Origin: Balaenoptera acutorostrata
Lineage: Eukaryota; Chordata; Mammalia; Artiodactyla; Balaenopteridae
Reading direction: 5' to 3'
Length of the DNA stretch: 64,000 nucleotides
Assembly: GCF_949987535.1 (NCBI RefSeq)
Contig: NC_080067.1
Coordinates: 50,590,910-50,654,909, forward strand
How positions within the stretch are numbered: position 1 is the first letter of the stretch; the number at the start of each line of letters is the position of its first letter. Of this stretch, positions 47,625 to 60,924 are shown in pieces. The position numbers and the translations under genes are program-made. The notes below the pieces were generated by a model, which saw only the letters and a program-made list of their open reading frames with translations, ran no database searches and was not told the origin of the DNA.

Positions 47625-48223
47625 TAACCCAATTTTAAAAATGCCAAAGGACTCGAATAGACATTTCCAGAAGACATACAAATGGCCAACAGGCATATGG
47701 TAAGATGCTCAATATCACTACTAATCAGGGAAATGCAAATCAAAACCACAGTGAAATAACACCTCACACCTATTAGGATGGCTAGTGTCAAAAAAAAAAA
47801 AAAGATAAGAGATAACAAGTGTTTGTGAGGATGTGGAGAAATTAAAATCGTTGTGAACTATTGGTGGGATTGTAAAATTGTGCAACTGCTAAAGAAAACA
47901 ATATGAAGTTTCCTCAAAAAATTAAAAATAGGACTACCATATTACCGAGCAATCCCACTTCTGAATACATATGTAAAAGAATTGAAATGAGGATCTTGAG
48001 AAGATATCTGTACTCCCATGTTCATTGTAGTGTTATCCACAATAGGCAAGATATGGAAACAACCTAAATATTCAACGGTAGATGAATGGATAAAAAAATG
48101 TGGCATATCTATATCCAATGGACTATTATTCAGCCTAAAAAAGGAGGAAATCCTGCCACATGTAACAATATGGATGAATGTGGAGGACATTATGCTAAGT
48201 AAAATAAACCAGTCAGTGAAGTG
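47625..48223 (+). mobile_element. L1M insertion, inverted 5' segment (ORF2 C-terminus)
   Basis: Sense ORF2 from 'aaataacccaattttaaaaatg' through 'ggaaatgcaaatcaaaacc', 'gaggatgtggagaaattaaa' and 'tggataaaaaaatgtggc' to 'ctaagtaaaataaaccagtca' at 48216. In L1 coordinates it stops where the antisense block begins; both ends share gtca. A right copy of tgaagtg lies at 48217-48223. This is a clean twin-priming inversion of an older L1 subfamily. Confidence 0.78.
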
Positions 48224-48385
48224 GTTTTTAATTCTTGACCTAGCCAGAGGGCTATGCTGGCTTCTCTGATGCCCCTTGCCATGTTGAGCTACAAGTGGCT
48301 TTTTTTGTATCTTTTAAGGCTATGAATCTTGCTGACTATTCACCATGGAAATACTCCCTCCATCTCCTTAAAGACACTCCTTAAA

Positions 48386-48469
48386 GGGAATTTCCTGGTG
48401 GTCCAGTGGTTAGGACTTAGTGCTTTCACTGCCACATGGTGCAGCCAAGAGAAAAAACAAATAATAATT
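48386..48469 (+). mobile_element. Short CHR-related SINE, internally deleted
   Basis: The head gggaatttcctggtggtccagtggttaggac matches the second main cetartiodactyl CHR subtype (CHR-2-like). The middle including box B is gone; the copy goes straight from 'tgctttcactgcca' to 'ggtgcagccaagag' and an A-rich end. Length is about 84 bp. Confidence 0.75.
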
Positions 48470-49829
48470 CTTAGAAGTGCTCCATTCTATAAACCTGTGA
48501 TCCATAAATGACTTGAAATCTTTATCCTATAGGATTCAATGCTAGCAAAAAATAAAGTTTCTTTCTCTTGTTCATCAAAAGCCTCATTTCCTTTCTCCAA
48601 CTACTTGCTTGTTTTATTCCCTCCATGAACCTAGACTCTAAAATCAGTAGGGCTTATTTAGGAGCTTCCTTCAGGATGATTTACTAGGTCTTCACAGTTT
48701 GTCCTTTCTGGCTTTGAATAAAAAAAAAATTGTTTACTCCTATTGTGTGTGGGTAGATAAATCTTTTCAACTTAGTAAATTCATCCTAAGAGGTACGCTC
48801 TCTCTTTTATACATAATACAGCAAAAATGCTCAAAAATTTTGAGTTGAAAAAAAACATAAGAAATTGCAAAATGCTTGATGATATCTGAAATAGAGTTCA
48901 GAGCTGAATTATTATTTTAATTTACCATGCTGGCCACAGGGACATGTTGGACATTACCACATTGAAAGCAGCTTGTTTTTCACTTAAGTTCAGAAATGTT
49001 GCCTGATCCTTCTTTGAGTCTAACTTTGACAGCTAACAGGAAACATACTGCTCATTATTTAGCTAACATGAAACATGCTGCTCATTATTTAGCTTTTGTT
49101 TTCACTTCACTCTGTATTTATGAAACTTGGTTCCATTTTCCATGCCATTATTTATTAAAGTTTAGAAAACACTTCTGGTATCCTAGGATTCTTTAGGTAA
49201 GCATCCTTCTTAATTTGATTAATTCTTGGGACTGTTTTCTTCTGGCATTCACACTGAAGCAGTTCTATCCTTAGATTTATTCTCAATCTTGAAGTATTAA
49301 AATCCAGTTGTAGGGACTGTGTTTATTCACTCCTGTATTATCAGTGTCCAGTTCAGTACCTGGTAGAAATATGTTTAGTTTGCATTTGATGGTAACAAAA
49401 TTTTCCCCTCTCTCCAAAAGCCATTATTTATATTTTTAGTTTTAATTACTTTTTATCATTTAAATAACCAATTTAACCTAACATTAAGAAAAAGTAAATA
49501 ATCTGAGGAATTTGTTGGTTCAAGTACAGAACAGTTTCAACCTTGGCAGTGTCAGGAGATGATACATGACTTGGGAGAACTTTTTTTAATGAGAGACACA
49601 ACTAATACACGGAGAAAATAGGGACATCTAAGACATAAAAATGTACCTATAGCATAGACATTGAATAAGGCCAAAAATTTGGACAGAAGGTGTATGTTTA
49701 AACCATCAAATAGAGAAAATAATTTTATGAGCTATCATCAGTTATTAAATTATAGCAGGTGTTCATTATAGAATGGTATTTTGTCCCACACTACATCATG
49801 TAGAAATATGAAATTTGTCTTTTTGTGTT
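48470..49829. other. No gene seen; a 30-bp tandem duplication inside
   Basis: No coding sequence or named repeat apart from the duplication at 49031-49090. Confidence 0.5.
49031..49090. repeat. Tandem duplication, 2 x 30 bp
   Basis: Two units both begin agctaaca and end gctcattattt, with two or three differences. Confidence 0.9.
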
Positions 49830-50081
49830 GGCACCTTGGGTGGACAAAGTTTATGCTCCAAATAATGATTTATGTATTGATGATCTCAAATGCTGGTAAG
49901 GATGTGGAGCAACAGGAACTTTCATTCATTGCTGGTTGGAATGCTAAATGATGTAGGCACCTTGGGTGGACAAAGTTTATGCTCCAAATAATGATTTATG
50001 TATTGATGATCTCAAATGCTGGTAAGGATGTGGAGCAACAGGAACTTTCATTCATTGCTGGTTGGAATGCTAAATGATGTA
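49830..50081. repeat. Perfect tandem duplication, 2 x 126 bp
   Basis: Units at 49830-49955 and 49956-50081 start ggcaccttgggtggacaaag and end gctaaatgatgta. I find no difference between them. The second half of each unit is L1-derived ('ggtaaggatgtggagcaacag ... cattgctggttggaatgc'). Confidence 0.95.
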
Positions 50082-52413
50082 GCCACCTTGGAAGACAGTC
50101 TGCTGGTGTCTTACAAAACTAAATTTATCAAGAATAAATTATGATGAAATAGATATTCTAAGCAGACTGGATATTAGTAAAGAGATTGAATCAGTAATCA
50201 AAACAAAGCAAAAAGTCCAGGACGAGATGACTTCACTGGTGAATTCCACCAAACATTCAGAAAATAATTAATACATATCCTTTTCAAACTCTTCCAAAAA
50301 AATAGAAAAGGAGGGAACTCTTCCAAACTCACTTTATGCGGTCAGTATTACCCTGATACCAAAACCGGACAAGTATGCCACAAGAAAAGAAAATTACAAG
50401 CCAATATCCTTGAACATAGATGTAAAAATTCTCAACAATTATCAACAAACTGAATTCAACAGTACGGTAAAAGGGTCATATACCATGATCAAGTGGGTTT
50501 TATTCCAGAAATGCAAGGATGATTCAGCATCTGCAAATCAGTCAATATGATACATCACATTAACAAAATGAAGGATAAAAATCATATGATCATTTCAATA
50601 GATGCAGAAAAAGTATTTGACAAAATGCAACATCAACTTTCGAAAAAATTCTCCTCAACAAAGCAAGTATAGAGGGAATGTACCCCAACATAATAAAGGC
50701 CATATATGACAACCTTCAGCTAACTCAATGGTGAAAAGCTGAAAGTTTTTCCTCTAAGATCAGGAACAAGATGAGGGTGCACACTCTTGTCACTTCCATT
50801 TAACACAATACTGAAAGTCCTAGCCATAGCAATTAGGCAAGAAAAGAAATAAAACGCATTCAAATTGGAAAGGAAGAAGTAAAACTATGACTATTTGCAG
50901 ATGGCATGGTATTATACATGGAAAACCCTACACACTCTGTGAAAAACTATTAGAACAAATAAATTCTGTAAACTTGTAGAATACACAATCAATTCACAAA
51001 AATCTGTTGTATTTCTATACACTAATAATGGATTATCAGAAAGAGAATTTAAGCAAACAATTCCACTTACAATTGCATCAAAAAGAATAAAATATTTCAG
51101 AAAAATTTAACCAAGGAGGTAAAAGACCTGTATATTGAAAACTACAAGACATTAATAAAATAAATTAAAGAAGACACAAATAAATGGAAAGATATTCTGT
51201 AATCATGGATTGGAAAAATCAGTGCTGTTAAAATGTCTATACTGCCCAAAATAATCTTTGTATTCAATGCAATTCCTATAAAAATTCCAATGTCATTTTT
51301 CACAGAAATAGAATAAGTGATTCTAAAATTTGTACGGGACCACAAAAGACCCCAAAGAGCCAAAGCAATCTTGAAAAAGAAGAACAAAGCTAGAGGTGTC
51401 ATGCTCCTTGATTTCAAACTATATTCCAAAGCTACAGAAACTAAAACACTATGGTATTGGCATAAAAACAGACACATAGATCAATGGAACAGAATAGAAA
51501 GACCAGAAATAAACAGGAGACAAGTATATACAGTGAGGAAAGGACAGTCTCTTCAATAAATGGTGCTGACAAACTGGACAGCCACATGTAAAATAATGAA
51601 ACTTGACCACTTTCTTACCCCATGCACAAAGACCAACCCAAGATGCATTAAAGACTTAAACATAAGACCTGAAATCGTAAAACTCCTAAAAGAAAACATA
51701 GGTTGTAAACTCCTTCACATAGGCGGTCTTGGTAATAATTTTTTGAATCTGATACCAAAAGCAAAAGCTACAAAATCAAAAATCAATAGTGGGATTACAT
51801 CAAACTTAAAAGCTGCTGCATAGCTAAAGAAACTATCAACAAAAAATAAAAAATCAAGTTGCTGAATGGGAGAAAATAATTGCAAATCACATATCTGACA
51901 AGTAACTGATATCCAAAATATATAAAGAACTCATACAACTCAACAGCATAAAAACAAACAAGTGGATTAAAAAATGACAGAAGATCTGAATAGACATTTT
52001 TCCAGAGAAGACCTACAGATGGCCAACAGGAACATGAAAAGGTGCTCAACATCACTAATCATCAGAGAAATACAAATCAGAACTACAATATGATATCACC
52101 TTACAACTGTTAAAATGGCTATTATCAAAAAGACAAGGAGCAACAAGTATTGGCAAGGATGGAAGAAAAAAGAACCCTTGTACACTGTTGGTGGGAATGT
52201 AAATTTGTTCACTTGCTATGGAAAACACTATGGAGATTCCTCAAAAATAAAAATAAAAATAGAACTACTATATGACCCAGCAGTTCTACTTCTTGGTATT
52301 TATCCACAGAAAACGAAAACACTAAGATGAAAAGATATGTGCAACACTTTTGACAAGAGCCAAGATATGGAAACTACTTAAGTGTCCACTGATGTATGAA
52401 CAAATAAAGAAAT

Positions 52414-52470
<57 letters not shown>

Positions 52471-52735
52471 AGAATATTGTTAAGTCAATAAAAAGAATGA
52501 AACCTTGCTATTTGAACAGCATCAATGGATCTTGAGGGATTAAGCCAAGAAAAATAAACCAGACAAAGACAGATACCATATGATTTCTCTGATATGTAAA
52601 ATCAAAAACAAAACAGAAACAAACAAGAAAAACAAGCTGCGAGATACAGAGAACAGATTAGTGGTTGCCAGAATTGGGGGCTTGCCAGTGGGAAGAATAG
52701 GTAAAGGATATCGAAAGGTTAAAGAAAACAAAACA
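50082..52735 (+). repeat. Old L1M copy, sense, ORF2 to 3' UTR
   Basis: A long but decayed ORF2: 'tggtgaattccaccaaacattc', 'ataccctgataccaaaacc', 'gcaaatcagtcaatatgatac', 'agcaattaggcaagaaaag' and 'gatcaatggaacagaatag'. The reverse transcriptase active site reads F-A-D-G instead of F-A-D-D near 50895. Frames of 80, 87 and 71 codons remain between breaks. A (TA)n tract at 52419-52465 splits the 3' end, which continues with 'accatatgatttctctgatatg' and 'tagtggttgccagaattggg'. Confidence 0.85.
52419..52465. repeat. (TA)n microsatellite
   Basis: About 23 perfect TA units. Confidence 0.97.
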
Positions 52736-52744
52736 TACTCTTAT

Positions 52745-53480
52745 TATACAATCAAATTATCCTGCTCTTTAATATTTATTCTAAGGAGTTGAAAATCTAT
52801 ATCTACATTTAAAAGTGACATGTGGATATTACAGCACCTTTATTCATAATTGCCAAAATCTGGAAGCAACCCTGATGTCCTTCAGTAGCTGAATAGATTT
52901 TTAAAAATTGTGGTACATGTAGACAATGGAATATTACTCAGTACTAAAAAAAAATGAAAATTTCTAAAAGGAAATTTCTAAAAAGAAATGAACTATCAAG
53001 CGACAAAAAGACATAGAGGAATCTTAAATGCATGTTACTAAGTGAAAGAAGCTAATCTGAAAAGGCTACACACTGTGTGATCACAACTATATGACATTCT
53101 GGAAAAACCAAAATTATGGAGACAATAAAAAGAGCAATGGTTGCCAAGGGTTGGGGTTGAGATGAGATGAATAGGCAGACCACAAAGAAATTTTAGGGTA
53201 GTGAAAATACTCTGTATGATACCATAAATTTGAATACATGTCATTACACATTTGTCCAAACCCACAGAATGTACAAAAAGAGTGAAAAGAAATGTAAACT
53301 ATGGACTTTGGGGGATTATGATGCATCAATGCAGATTCATCATTTGTAAATGTACCGCTCTGGTGGGGGATATTGATCATGAGGGAGGCTTTGAACGTGT
53401 GGAGGCAGGGCATATGTGAGAAATCTTTTTATTATTCCCTAAATTTTGCTGTGAACCTAAAACTGTTGTTAAAAAAAAAA
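52745..53480 (+). repeat. Second L1M 3' end, sense
   Basis: An independent L1M end: 'ctggaagcaaccctgatgtcc', 'gacaatggaatattactcag' and 'ggttgccaagggttgggg'. It closes with 'actatggactttgggggat', 'taccgctctggtgggggat', 'gctgtgaacctaaaactg' and A13. It lies directly after the previous L1 copy. Confidence 0.8.
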
Positions 53481-53539
53481 AAAGTCAATTAAAAAAATTA
53501 GTGTGGCCTTGAATAAAAACCTCTATTTATTTTAGATGA

Positions 53540-56360
53540 AACTTATTAAGTTGTTCAAAACTTCTCTATCCTTTCCATTTTTTGTCCACCTTATCAATTA
53601 ATTACTGATATAGTCCTTCAATGCTTATTTTACTTTATTTGAGATTATCTAATTTGTTTTTATTTAAACATATTTAAAATTATTTTATTTTCCTGTGGAG
53701 TTGGATCTTTTATGTTTACATCCCACCCTTTTTATCTTGGGCAAAACTTAATCTATTTGATTTGCTGTTAATATTTCTACACAACCCTTCATTTGATGAT
53801 ATTTGCAGTCAAATGTTCTGTCACTGAGCTATACCCACTTGTTTGATGATATTCATTAGCTCACTATTCATTTGACTTCACTTCTCAAGGTTCTTGTATT
53901 TCTTGAAATGTCAAATATCTATATTTTCTTAAAATTCAGTCTGACAGTCTTTAACTGGAAAGTTTATTGAATTTATTTTGATATTTTAGATATATTTGGA
54001 CTTATCTGTTCCATATATTGTATTCTTTCAATTCTTTTTATTCCTTTGTTTCAATTTTCTAGGTATTTTTTCTCTGTTACATTTTCCCCCTTTATTCTTT
54101 TAGAGAGGAGAATTATGTTCTTCATGTCTATAACTTTAATAATAATTTGAATAGTAATCTTAATAAAGCCTAAATTTAATCAGCATCTTTAACTTCTTTT
54201 TGAACAATAAAAATATAAATTTAATATAATGTACAATGGATAAAATAATTACAATGATCCTCCTCTAACTTTTAATCTGTTGTTGTTCAGTAATCTAGTT
54301 CTAATCTGTTTTCAACCCAACAATTAGACATTAATGTTAATTTATACTGTAAATATTGGATCAGTTTCACTATATTATTTACAATGTTTATAGTCATCTG
54401 TCATTGTTAAATGTTCATTCTTTCATCTGAGAACATTCTTCTTCCTAAATGCATTCCTTAGAATTTCCTTTACTGTATGTATTTTGGTGGTACAGTTTGT
54501 TCTTCTGAGAATGGTTTTTATTTCATCCTCTTTCTTGAAATATAATGCACTATTGTCACAGGTTGAGTTGGCCAAAACACAAACTCTGATATACAGATAA
54601 GTGTACAATAGTATTGTTAGGAATTCTGGAGTTAACACCTGTGAGAGGAAAGGGAAGAAAATGGGATTAAGGAATGGGAGAAGTCAAGCTTCAGTGGAAG
54701 CTTCAGTCAACCTTAGAGAAGTTAGAATGGTGGAATGTCCCTTTAAAGCTATTTCTAGTTGATGGGATACCAAGATTTTGAACCTTGGCTATGTTCTGCA
54801 GGAGAAAGAAGCTGTGACCTCAGTAAAGCAGCTTTCATCAGCTGAGACAACGCCCAGGGGACTAAGAGTTCAAAGCTGTCTTCCTGAAGCATTCTCAGGA
54901 GCTGGTATGATAAATCCTTTATTCTTGCAGAGCGATCTCCACAATTCTTTTCAGTGACCCCTCACAATTGTGCATAAAATTTTATGTTAACAGTTGTTTT
55001 CTACTATTACATAGAACTATGTGATGGATTTTTTGGTTTGTTTGGAATCACAGAACATGATTCCATTGTATTCTGGCTTCTACTGTTGCTGTTGAGAAAA
55101 GAGAAATCCATCTAACTGTTTTATTCTAACGGACTTACTCTTTGTATCTGGCTACTTTTAAAATTCTCTCTCTCTTTCTCACTCTCTCAGAAAACTTTAT
55201 TTTTTATGTGTGTGTTCTGCAGTTACATTATGATGTTGCTAGCTGGGGAATATTTTCATTTATCTTGAAAGCAATTTGGAGAGCTTTCTAGATATAAGTA
55301 TTTGTGTTTTTTTTTTTTTCCTTCTTCACAATTACAGAAACATTTAAGCAATTGTCTGAATTTTTTACTTATTGTTTCATGTTTTCTCTCTGTTATAGTC
55401 TTCTGCAACTCCAAATATATGTGGTAAAATGAACTCTATCCTGATATTTTTTATGATGCCTTTCTTATTTTCCTTAGCTTTGTCTTTTGGATTGCATTCT
55501 GCATAGTTGATTTTGCTCTATCTTCTTTTCATCAGTTCTCTTTAGCTGGGTTTATTTATTGTTTAGTCCATCCATAGAGTTTTTAACATACATTATTATT
55601 TATTTCCAAAAGTTCTATTTTATTTGGCAAAGCTGATTTGTTTCCTGTTATTCCATATCATTTTTTTCTCTTTTAGTTTTCAAAACAATATGCATGGTTA
55701 CTTTATATTCTGTGTCTGGTAAATCTTATATCTGATTTTGATATGAACTTGTGAACTTTTCTCTACCTTGTCTGTTAGCTTTGATACATGGGAGCATCGT
55801 TCCATGGAATGCTTGATAAATTAATCGTGAACTGTCTCACAATTTTCCTTAGAACTTTTTGGAATTTTTTTGAAGAGTAGATTGAAGTACAGTTTCTTTA
55901 GAGAGCATCTGCCTTGTTTCTGCTAGTCAACTAAGTGGCACGTTAAATCAAAATCTGTTATTTTTTCAGACTGCATAGTTAGCGTGAATTTGGATTTTAA
56001 ACACTGAAAATGATGATTCTGTGTTTGCGAGTTCCCAGGGAAGATCTTTCCCATCAACTCAACATCATGTTTATGAAAGATGATTGTCCTTCAAAGTGAG
56101 ATTTATTTGTCATTTATCTTTACACTGAGACTGTAACTATTCAAGGTCTCAACTTTATACCCAGTCTCACTTTAAATTGGAGTATGTTATTATATTTCTA
56201 ATATCGGGAATAGACACTAGATCCTGCTCTTAATAATCCTGTGCAGTCCCCAGATTAGAAGCTTACAACTTCCAGGTTTTGGCAAAAACATGGTTTTGGC
56301 TCCTAAATGCTTTCTAAGTGTCCTGTATTCACTTTGTTTCTGGGATCTATGGATTCATTA
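53540..56360 (-). repeat. Ancient HAL1/L1-type copy (ORF1 and 5' region), antisense
   Basis: On the plus strand the antisense ORF1 signature is visible: 'aatttcctttactgtatg', 'gagaatggtttttatttcatc', 'gtattctggcttctactg', 'tccatctaactgttttattc' and 'tcacaattttccttagaac'. ORF1-type blocks without a matching long ORF2 suggest a HAL1-like (half-L1) element. A 327-bp LTR-like piece interrupts it at 54640-54966. Boundaries are approximate. Confidence 0.55.
54640..54966. repeat. LTR-like insertion with short inverted ends
   Basis: The block starts tgtgagagg and ends cccctcaca, the TG...CA plan of an LTR. It contains a TATA/poly(A)-like 'gataaatcctttattcttgc' stretch near its end and interrupts the HAL1-like copy. 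I could not define a target duplication, so this rests on the termini and on the break in the host repeat. Confidence 0.4.
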
Positions 56361-58599
56361 TTTTAAATGTTCAGTGATTCATTTTTAAAAAGTACACACA
56401 CACAGACACACACACACATATCTATCTACATATTCTAATTTTGGATATTTCAGTAAGAATGATAATTCAGTTATCTAATCAACTATGTTTTTTGCAAATG
56501 TTAAGTTCCACACATCAATATAAATATCGATCTAAATCCTTCAAATATTCTTGAAATTATCTTTTTTATGGATGAAACAAAATATTTGTTTATTTTGTCA
56601 AATAATAGGATGACCTTCATCAGACTTTCCAAGTACTAATTCAAATATCTCCTTATATAATTCACTGAGAATCACTGATTTTTAGGTTACCTCTTTAAAA
56701 TTTTCTAAATTCTAAAAAACAAAAAGTATTAGTTTCAATTCTGCTGATAGTCTAATAATACATATTATAAATTATTAACAAACATGAAACCATTACATAA
56801 TAAAGTTCAGAAACTAGCTTTAAAATGATTGTGGGAGTATGATAAATTTGACATGGAAATCCAAAATTCTCAAAATAGCAGTCTATCCTTCTAGCTTTAT
56901 ATATTTGGCCTAAGATAAAATAAAGAGAATTCACACTAAGTTATGTAATAAAGCATAAGTAATTACCATTTCACACTTCTCAAAATTATGTAAAATTTGT
57001 AAAAATATGTGTATAGTTAGGGTGATGTGTATATTTAAAAATAGTAATAGGAAAAAAATTCAAAATAATAACAGTGTCTTTATTTCAATATCCTCACTCT
57101 TAAATTCATATTATTGAACTATGCATCAAATTTTAATGTAACTCTAAATAATTGAAAGAATGAAGTACAAAGAAATAAGAAAATTTAAGCATACCATGCT
57201 GCAGTGTCCTATGCTATGAGGAAACTCTAGATTGAACTCTAGGAAGTCAAGAAATGTAATGAATAAGGTATTAGCATTCTGACCTCCATCTTCTTCAGAA
57301 GAAACAGCTAGACATTTACATCATGATATTTCTGCTTTATACTGTGATAGTATTTTGCTTCATCCTTCCTTCGTGAGTCATGTCCAAAATGGCAGAGCTA
57401 CTTAACACTTTCACTAGATAGTTATAACCTTTGAAAATTACTTCTGTCTCATGAAGATATATAAAAATGCAAATAGGAGACAGATTTTAGAATTTCTAGT
57501 AAGAGAGTATTGCAAACAAGCGATTTGAAATTCCAAATACTTTGTCGTGTAGAGTTTGGCTGCAGTCAAATCTTGAAGAGACTGTTGTAAATGCATAAAG
57601 AATGTTGGTAACTCATGTAAGCAGAAAGTAGGAACTGCAGTGGGCAGAGCTCTTCCTCTGAAAAGCAGATGTGCTGTGTGGTAGTTTATGTTGTAAAGTC
57701 ACGATATTAAGTTAGAGGAGGGGTATCTCAACTGGCATATGGAGAATAAATCTGGGGAATCTAAAGCAGGAAATTTTAAAGTTTGAAGAAGCATGTATGT
57801 AGACAGTAGTGTTAGGAATTTATACTAACACGTAACTGGAATTCAGAGAAAGACTCCAGTCTGTGGAGGGGAAGGTAGAATTAGCAATAATAAGGCCTAA
57901 AATGTACTTGCACATAACAGATTACTGTGGTAGAAACTTGCTGTCAGGAGTAGAAAACAGTATCCAATAAACCAGAGTGTAAGGTGGGAATGGGATTAAA
58001 GAAATAGAACAAAAGCCCAATAATCAGAATTGAGGTATAAAGAGCAAAATTATATTAGCATATAGATTGCTGATTTTTAACATTAGTCTCTATCAGGCTG
58101 GAGCAAGATACCAAAATGAAAGCCTGTAGAACCAAAAGCAGTATATTTGAGTGAAATGGTGAAGTACAAGACGACAGGGCATGATGGGAACTGAATGAAC
58201 CCCAGGGTGCATGCCTCACAGGAAGGGGCAGCATGTAGGCCCCGTAGACAGGTCTTTTTTTTTTTTTTTTTTTTTTCCTAGAGAAAATATCTACTTTGTT
58301 TTTTCTTCATATATCTTATGACAATTTAATTTTGACAGTTAAATTATTTTTTTCAGGCTCATTTCTCTTCTACTCAGTTCCCACTTTGTTTCCTCTAAAC
58401 TAGAGATTGTCATCTTGCTTCTTTTTAGGGTCAGAGATGTTTTACTGATGGCAGAGACTGGAAAGAGGCTCGTTCTAGAGCTGGGTACCAAGGGGACTTA
58501 GATGTGGAGAAAGCCAGCATTCAAAGGCTGCAAATGTAGCCATGCCTGACAAAAAGCGCTTATGTCTATTTAATGTTTTCAATTTGGAAAATCACTATT
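56361..58599. other. No gene seen; (CA)n and a T22 run
   Basis: Microsatellite (CA)n at 56393-56419 and a T22 run at 58255-58276, the latter possibly the tail of an unidentified minus-strand retrocopy. No coding sequence is recognised. Confidence 0.5.
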
Positions 58600-58760
58600 A
58601 TAAGGCACAAACTATTTAATCATCTCTAAGTCCTTTTGTGGTAAATAGTGTTCTTACCATTTTTAGCAAACAAGAAATTTGAAGTTCAGAAGATGAAGTG
58701 ACTGATTCAGATCTTACAGGCAGCAAATGGAAGGCTGGACTCAGCTCAGTGCTTCCAAAC
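58600..58760 (-). repeat. Probable MIR fragment, antisense
   Basis: Blocks 'accatttttagcaaacaag', 'gaagttcagaagatgaag' and 'cagatcttacaggcagc' follow the antisense MIR order at low identity. Confidence 0.45.
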
Positions 58761-60924
58761 ACTGCCCAGTTTTCCGTGTGCTCCTACACACTGACCTCTC
58801 AGAGGCAGGCAGAGGAAGAGTTACCTTATAGCATCCTGAATCACAGTGATTTCTCCTGTGAATAGCAGAGTCTCCTCTCAAACTGGCCCAAATCACAGGA
58901 CTTTTATTGGGTCACATAATTATGGCTCTGATTCCATTTCTTTGGGAGGGTTTCTATTGACTTCAGCTTCCTTTTTAGGTTGGCTTTATCATCAGGTAAC
59001 TTCCTTTATGGTTGCAAGATGGCTATTGAGCAACATGATCCCACATTCACCTCTAGGAAGAGAGATAAACTGTAATGATCACAAACTACCATGGCTCCAA
59101 AGGCAAAATTCTCTGAACGTTTTATGGGTTGAAAATGGCTTAAATTAGTATACATCTGAGCCAAATGCAGGCAAGAGGAATGAATAGACTAATCAAGTCA
59201 TGCTACTGGGTAGAACAGAGTCAATTCCCAAAAGTTAATTGCTGCTGTATAATGCAGGATGTGTGAAATGGAGCTCGGAATGTCCATTTCAATAAGCACA
59301 ATGGGTCCCTACAGCATGAAGCAGGCACATTTTGGCTGATGTGCATAGCCCCTGGTTTTGCTATGAGCATGGTTACTTCTTGATAAAAGTAGCATTTTCT
59401 GTATTTCAGAAGCCTTTTAGCCTTGAAGCTATCCCAGAATTCAGAGATTTCCTTCTTTTGACTAGAGTCACATTTGACCTAGGATTCAATAAGTATTTTT
59501 CAGTCAGACTCATTGAAAAACCATCAGCTATTCTGGACTCATATTAACCACCCCAAGAGTTGCTGCCCTGTGCTATTTGAAAAGAAATAGATCTCACTTT
59601 CCAAACCAAGATCAAAGCAATTTAGGAAGATATCCATGCAATTAAATTCAACAAATATTTACCGAATAATACTTTGCTTCAGCAGTTGGTAATGACTCAC
59701 ACATTCCTTTTGTGCTGTGTTAATATATTTATATGCATTTGTTGTTGCACTTGTTGATTGCTCAGTAAATAGTTTTTGTTTGTCTGTTTATTTTTTGTAC
59801 CTGTATTTATAGATTTTTATTTTTCAACCTAGATTTAACCAGGCTTAGAAAACACCCTTCCTCCTCACCAATATCCTAAACATAGTACTCTTCCTCTGAC
59901 AAAAAAGCAGAAATCTTACTGTATACACAGAAAGATAGCATTAAAGGGATTGGATGTATGTTCAAGAAATGGGTTTTGGGATGAAAATCTTGTCCTTTAC
60001 CCATCTCTTGTCAAAGCTTTAACTTTTCTGCACATGCACTCCAGGCTTGATCCAAGTGTCTTGTGTGTCAATATCAATAGTATTTCCTTGAAAAATAATC
60101 TGGACCTTTTCTTCTTCCATCCTGAAGTGGATGAGATAGTGCATTTTTGGATATTAACAATGCAAGGATCTTTGCTGCCCTTTTTCTTTGCCATTTAACC
60201 CAGTTCCGCCTTAGTACTTTGAGAGAGAAATGGGATTTTATTTAGAATTCTTTGGTTTCAACATCACTAATAGTAGAGATCTATAAACCTTCAGGAAGGG
60301 AATGTGCAAACTTAACATTTTTTGTTTTGCTGGGGGAGGAGGTTATAATATTTTTTATTTTGCTCAAATATTCCTGAGCATTGTTCATTTTTTTTAAACA
60401 ATAAATAAGCACAGATGCCCTCAAAACAATTAAAGGCTAACAAGCTAAATATGCTGTTTGCAGTTTTTACTTAAAGGCTCTGGAAAGCATAAAAACATTA
60501 TATATGGGACAAAGAAATAAACACTTTATAATCTTGGAATATTTTCCATGGTGTAAAAGCAGAGAATTTCTCACTCTTTTCCAAGTTAATTTATACTTAA
60601 TAGATCTCAAGAGAAGAAGAAAAGTTGAAACACTAATGAAGAATTTAAAAGTCCAGAAAAATAGTATATTAGTCCAGAGTTACCCTTTTATGGTTTTAAA
60701 GGAGTTATTTTTCGTTGTGTCTTCAACTACATAAAATTTGATTTGGCATTTAAACTTTAAATAAATAAACTAGCTTTACAAATTAGAAATAAATTTTAAC
60801 AAATAGGATTTTAAAATGTCAGATCCATCATAAGATTAAATAAGATCCTGAGAAATATGGAAGAGATTCTTATAGCACAAATGAGAGTAACTAATATGAA
60901 TTACAAAAATATATTTTTCACCTA
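58761..60924. other. No gene seen; repeat-like patches
   Basis: 58850-59200 has phrases ('tggttgcaagatggctattgag', 'ccaaatgcaggcaagag') typical of an old interspersed repeat that I cannot name. The frames at 58846-59148 and 59950-60198 show no recognisable domain. Confidence 0.45.

Noticed and set aside
49830..50081. CRISPR-like direct repeats
   Set aside because: Two adjacent 126-bp units without spacers in a mammalian genome; a simple tandem duplication.
58255..58276. T22 run as the tail of a minus-strand processed pseudogene
   Set aside because: The sequence to its right (58277-58560) shows no recognisable coding or retroelement 3' end, so no parent can be proposed.
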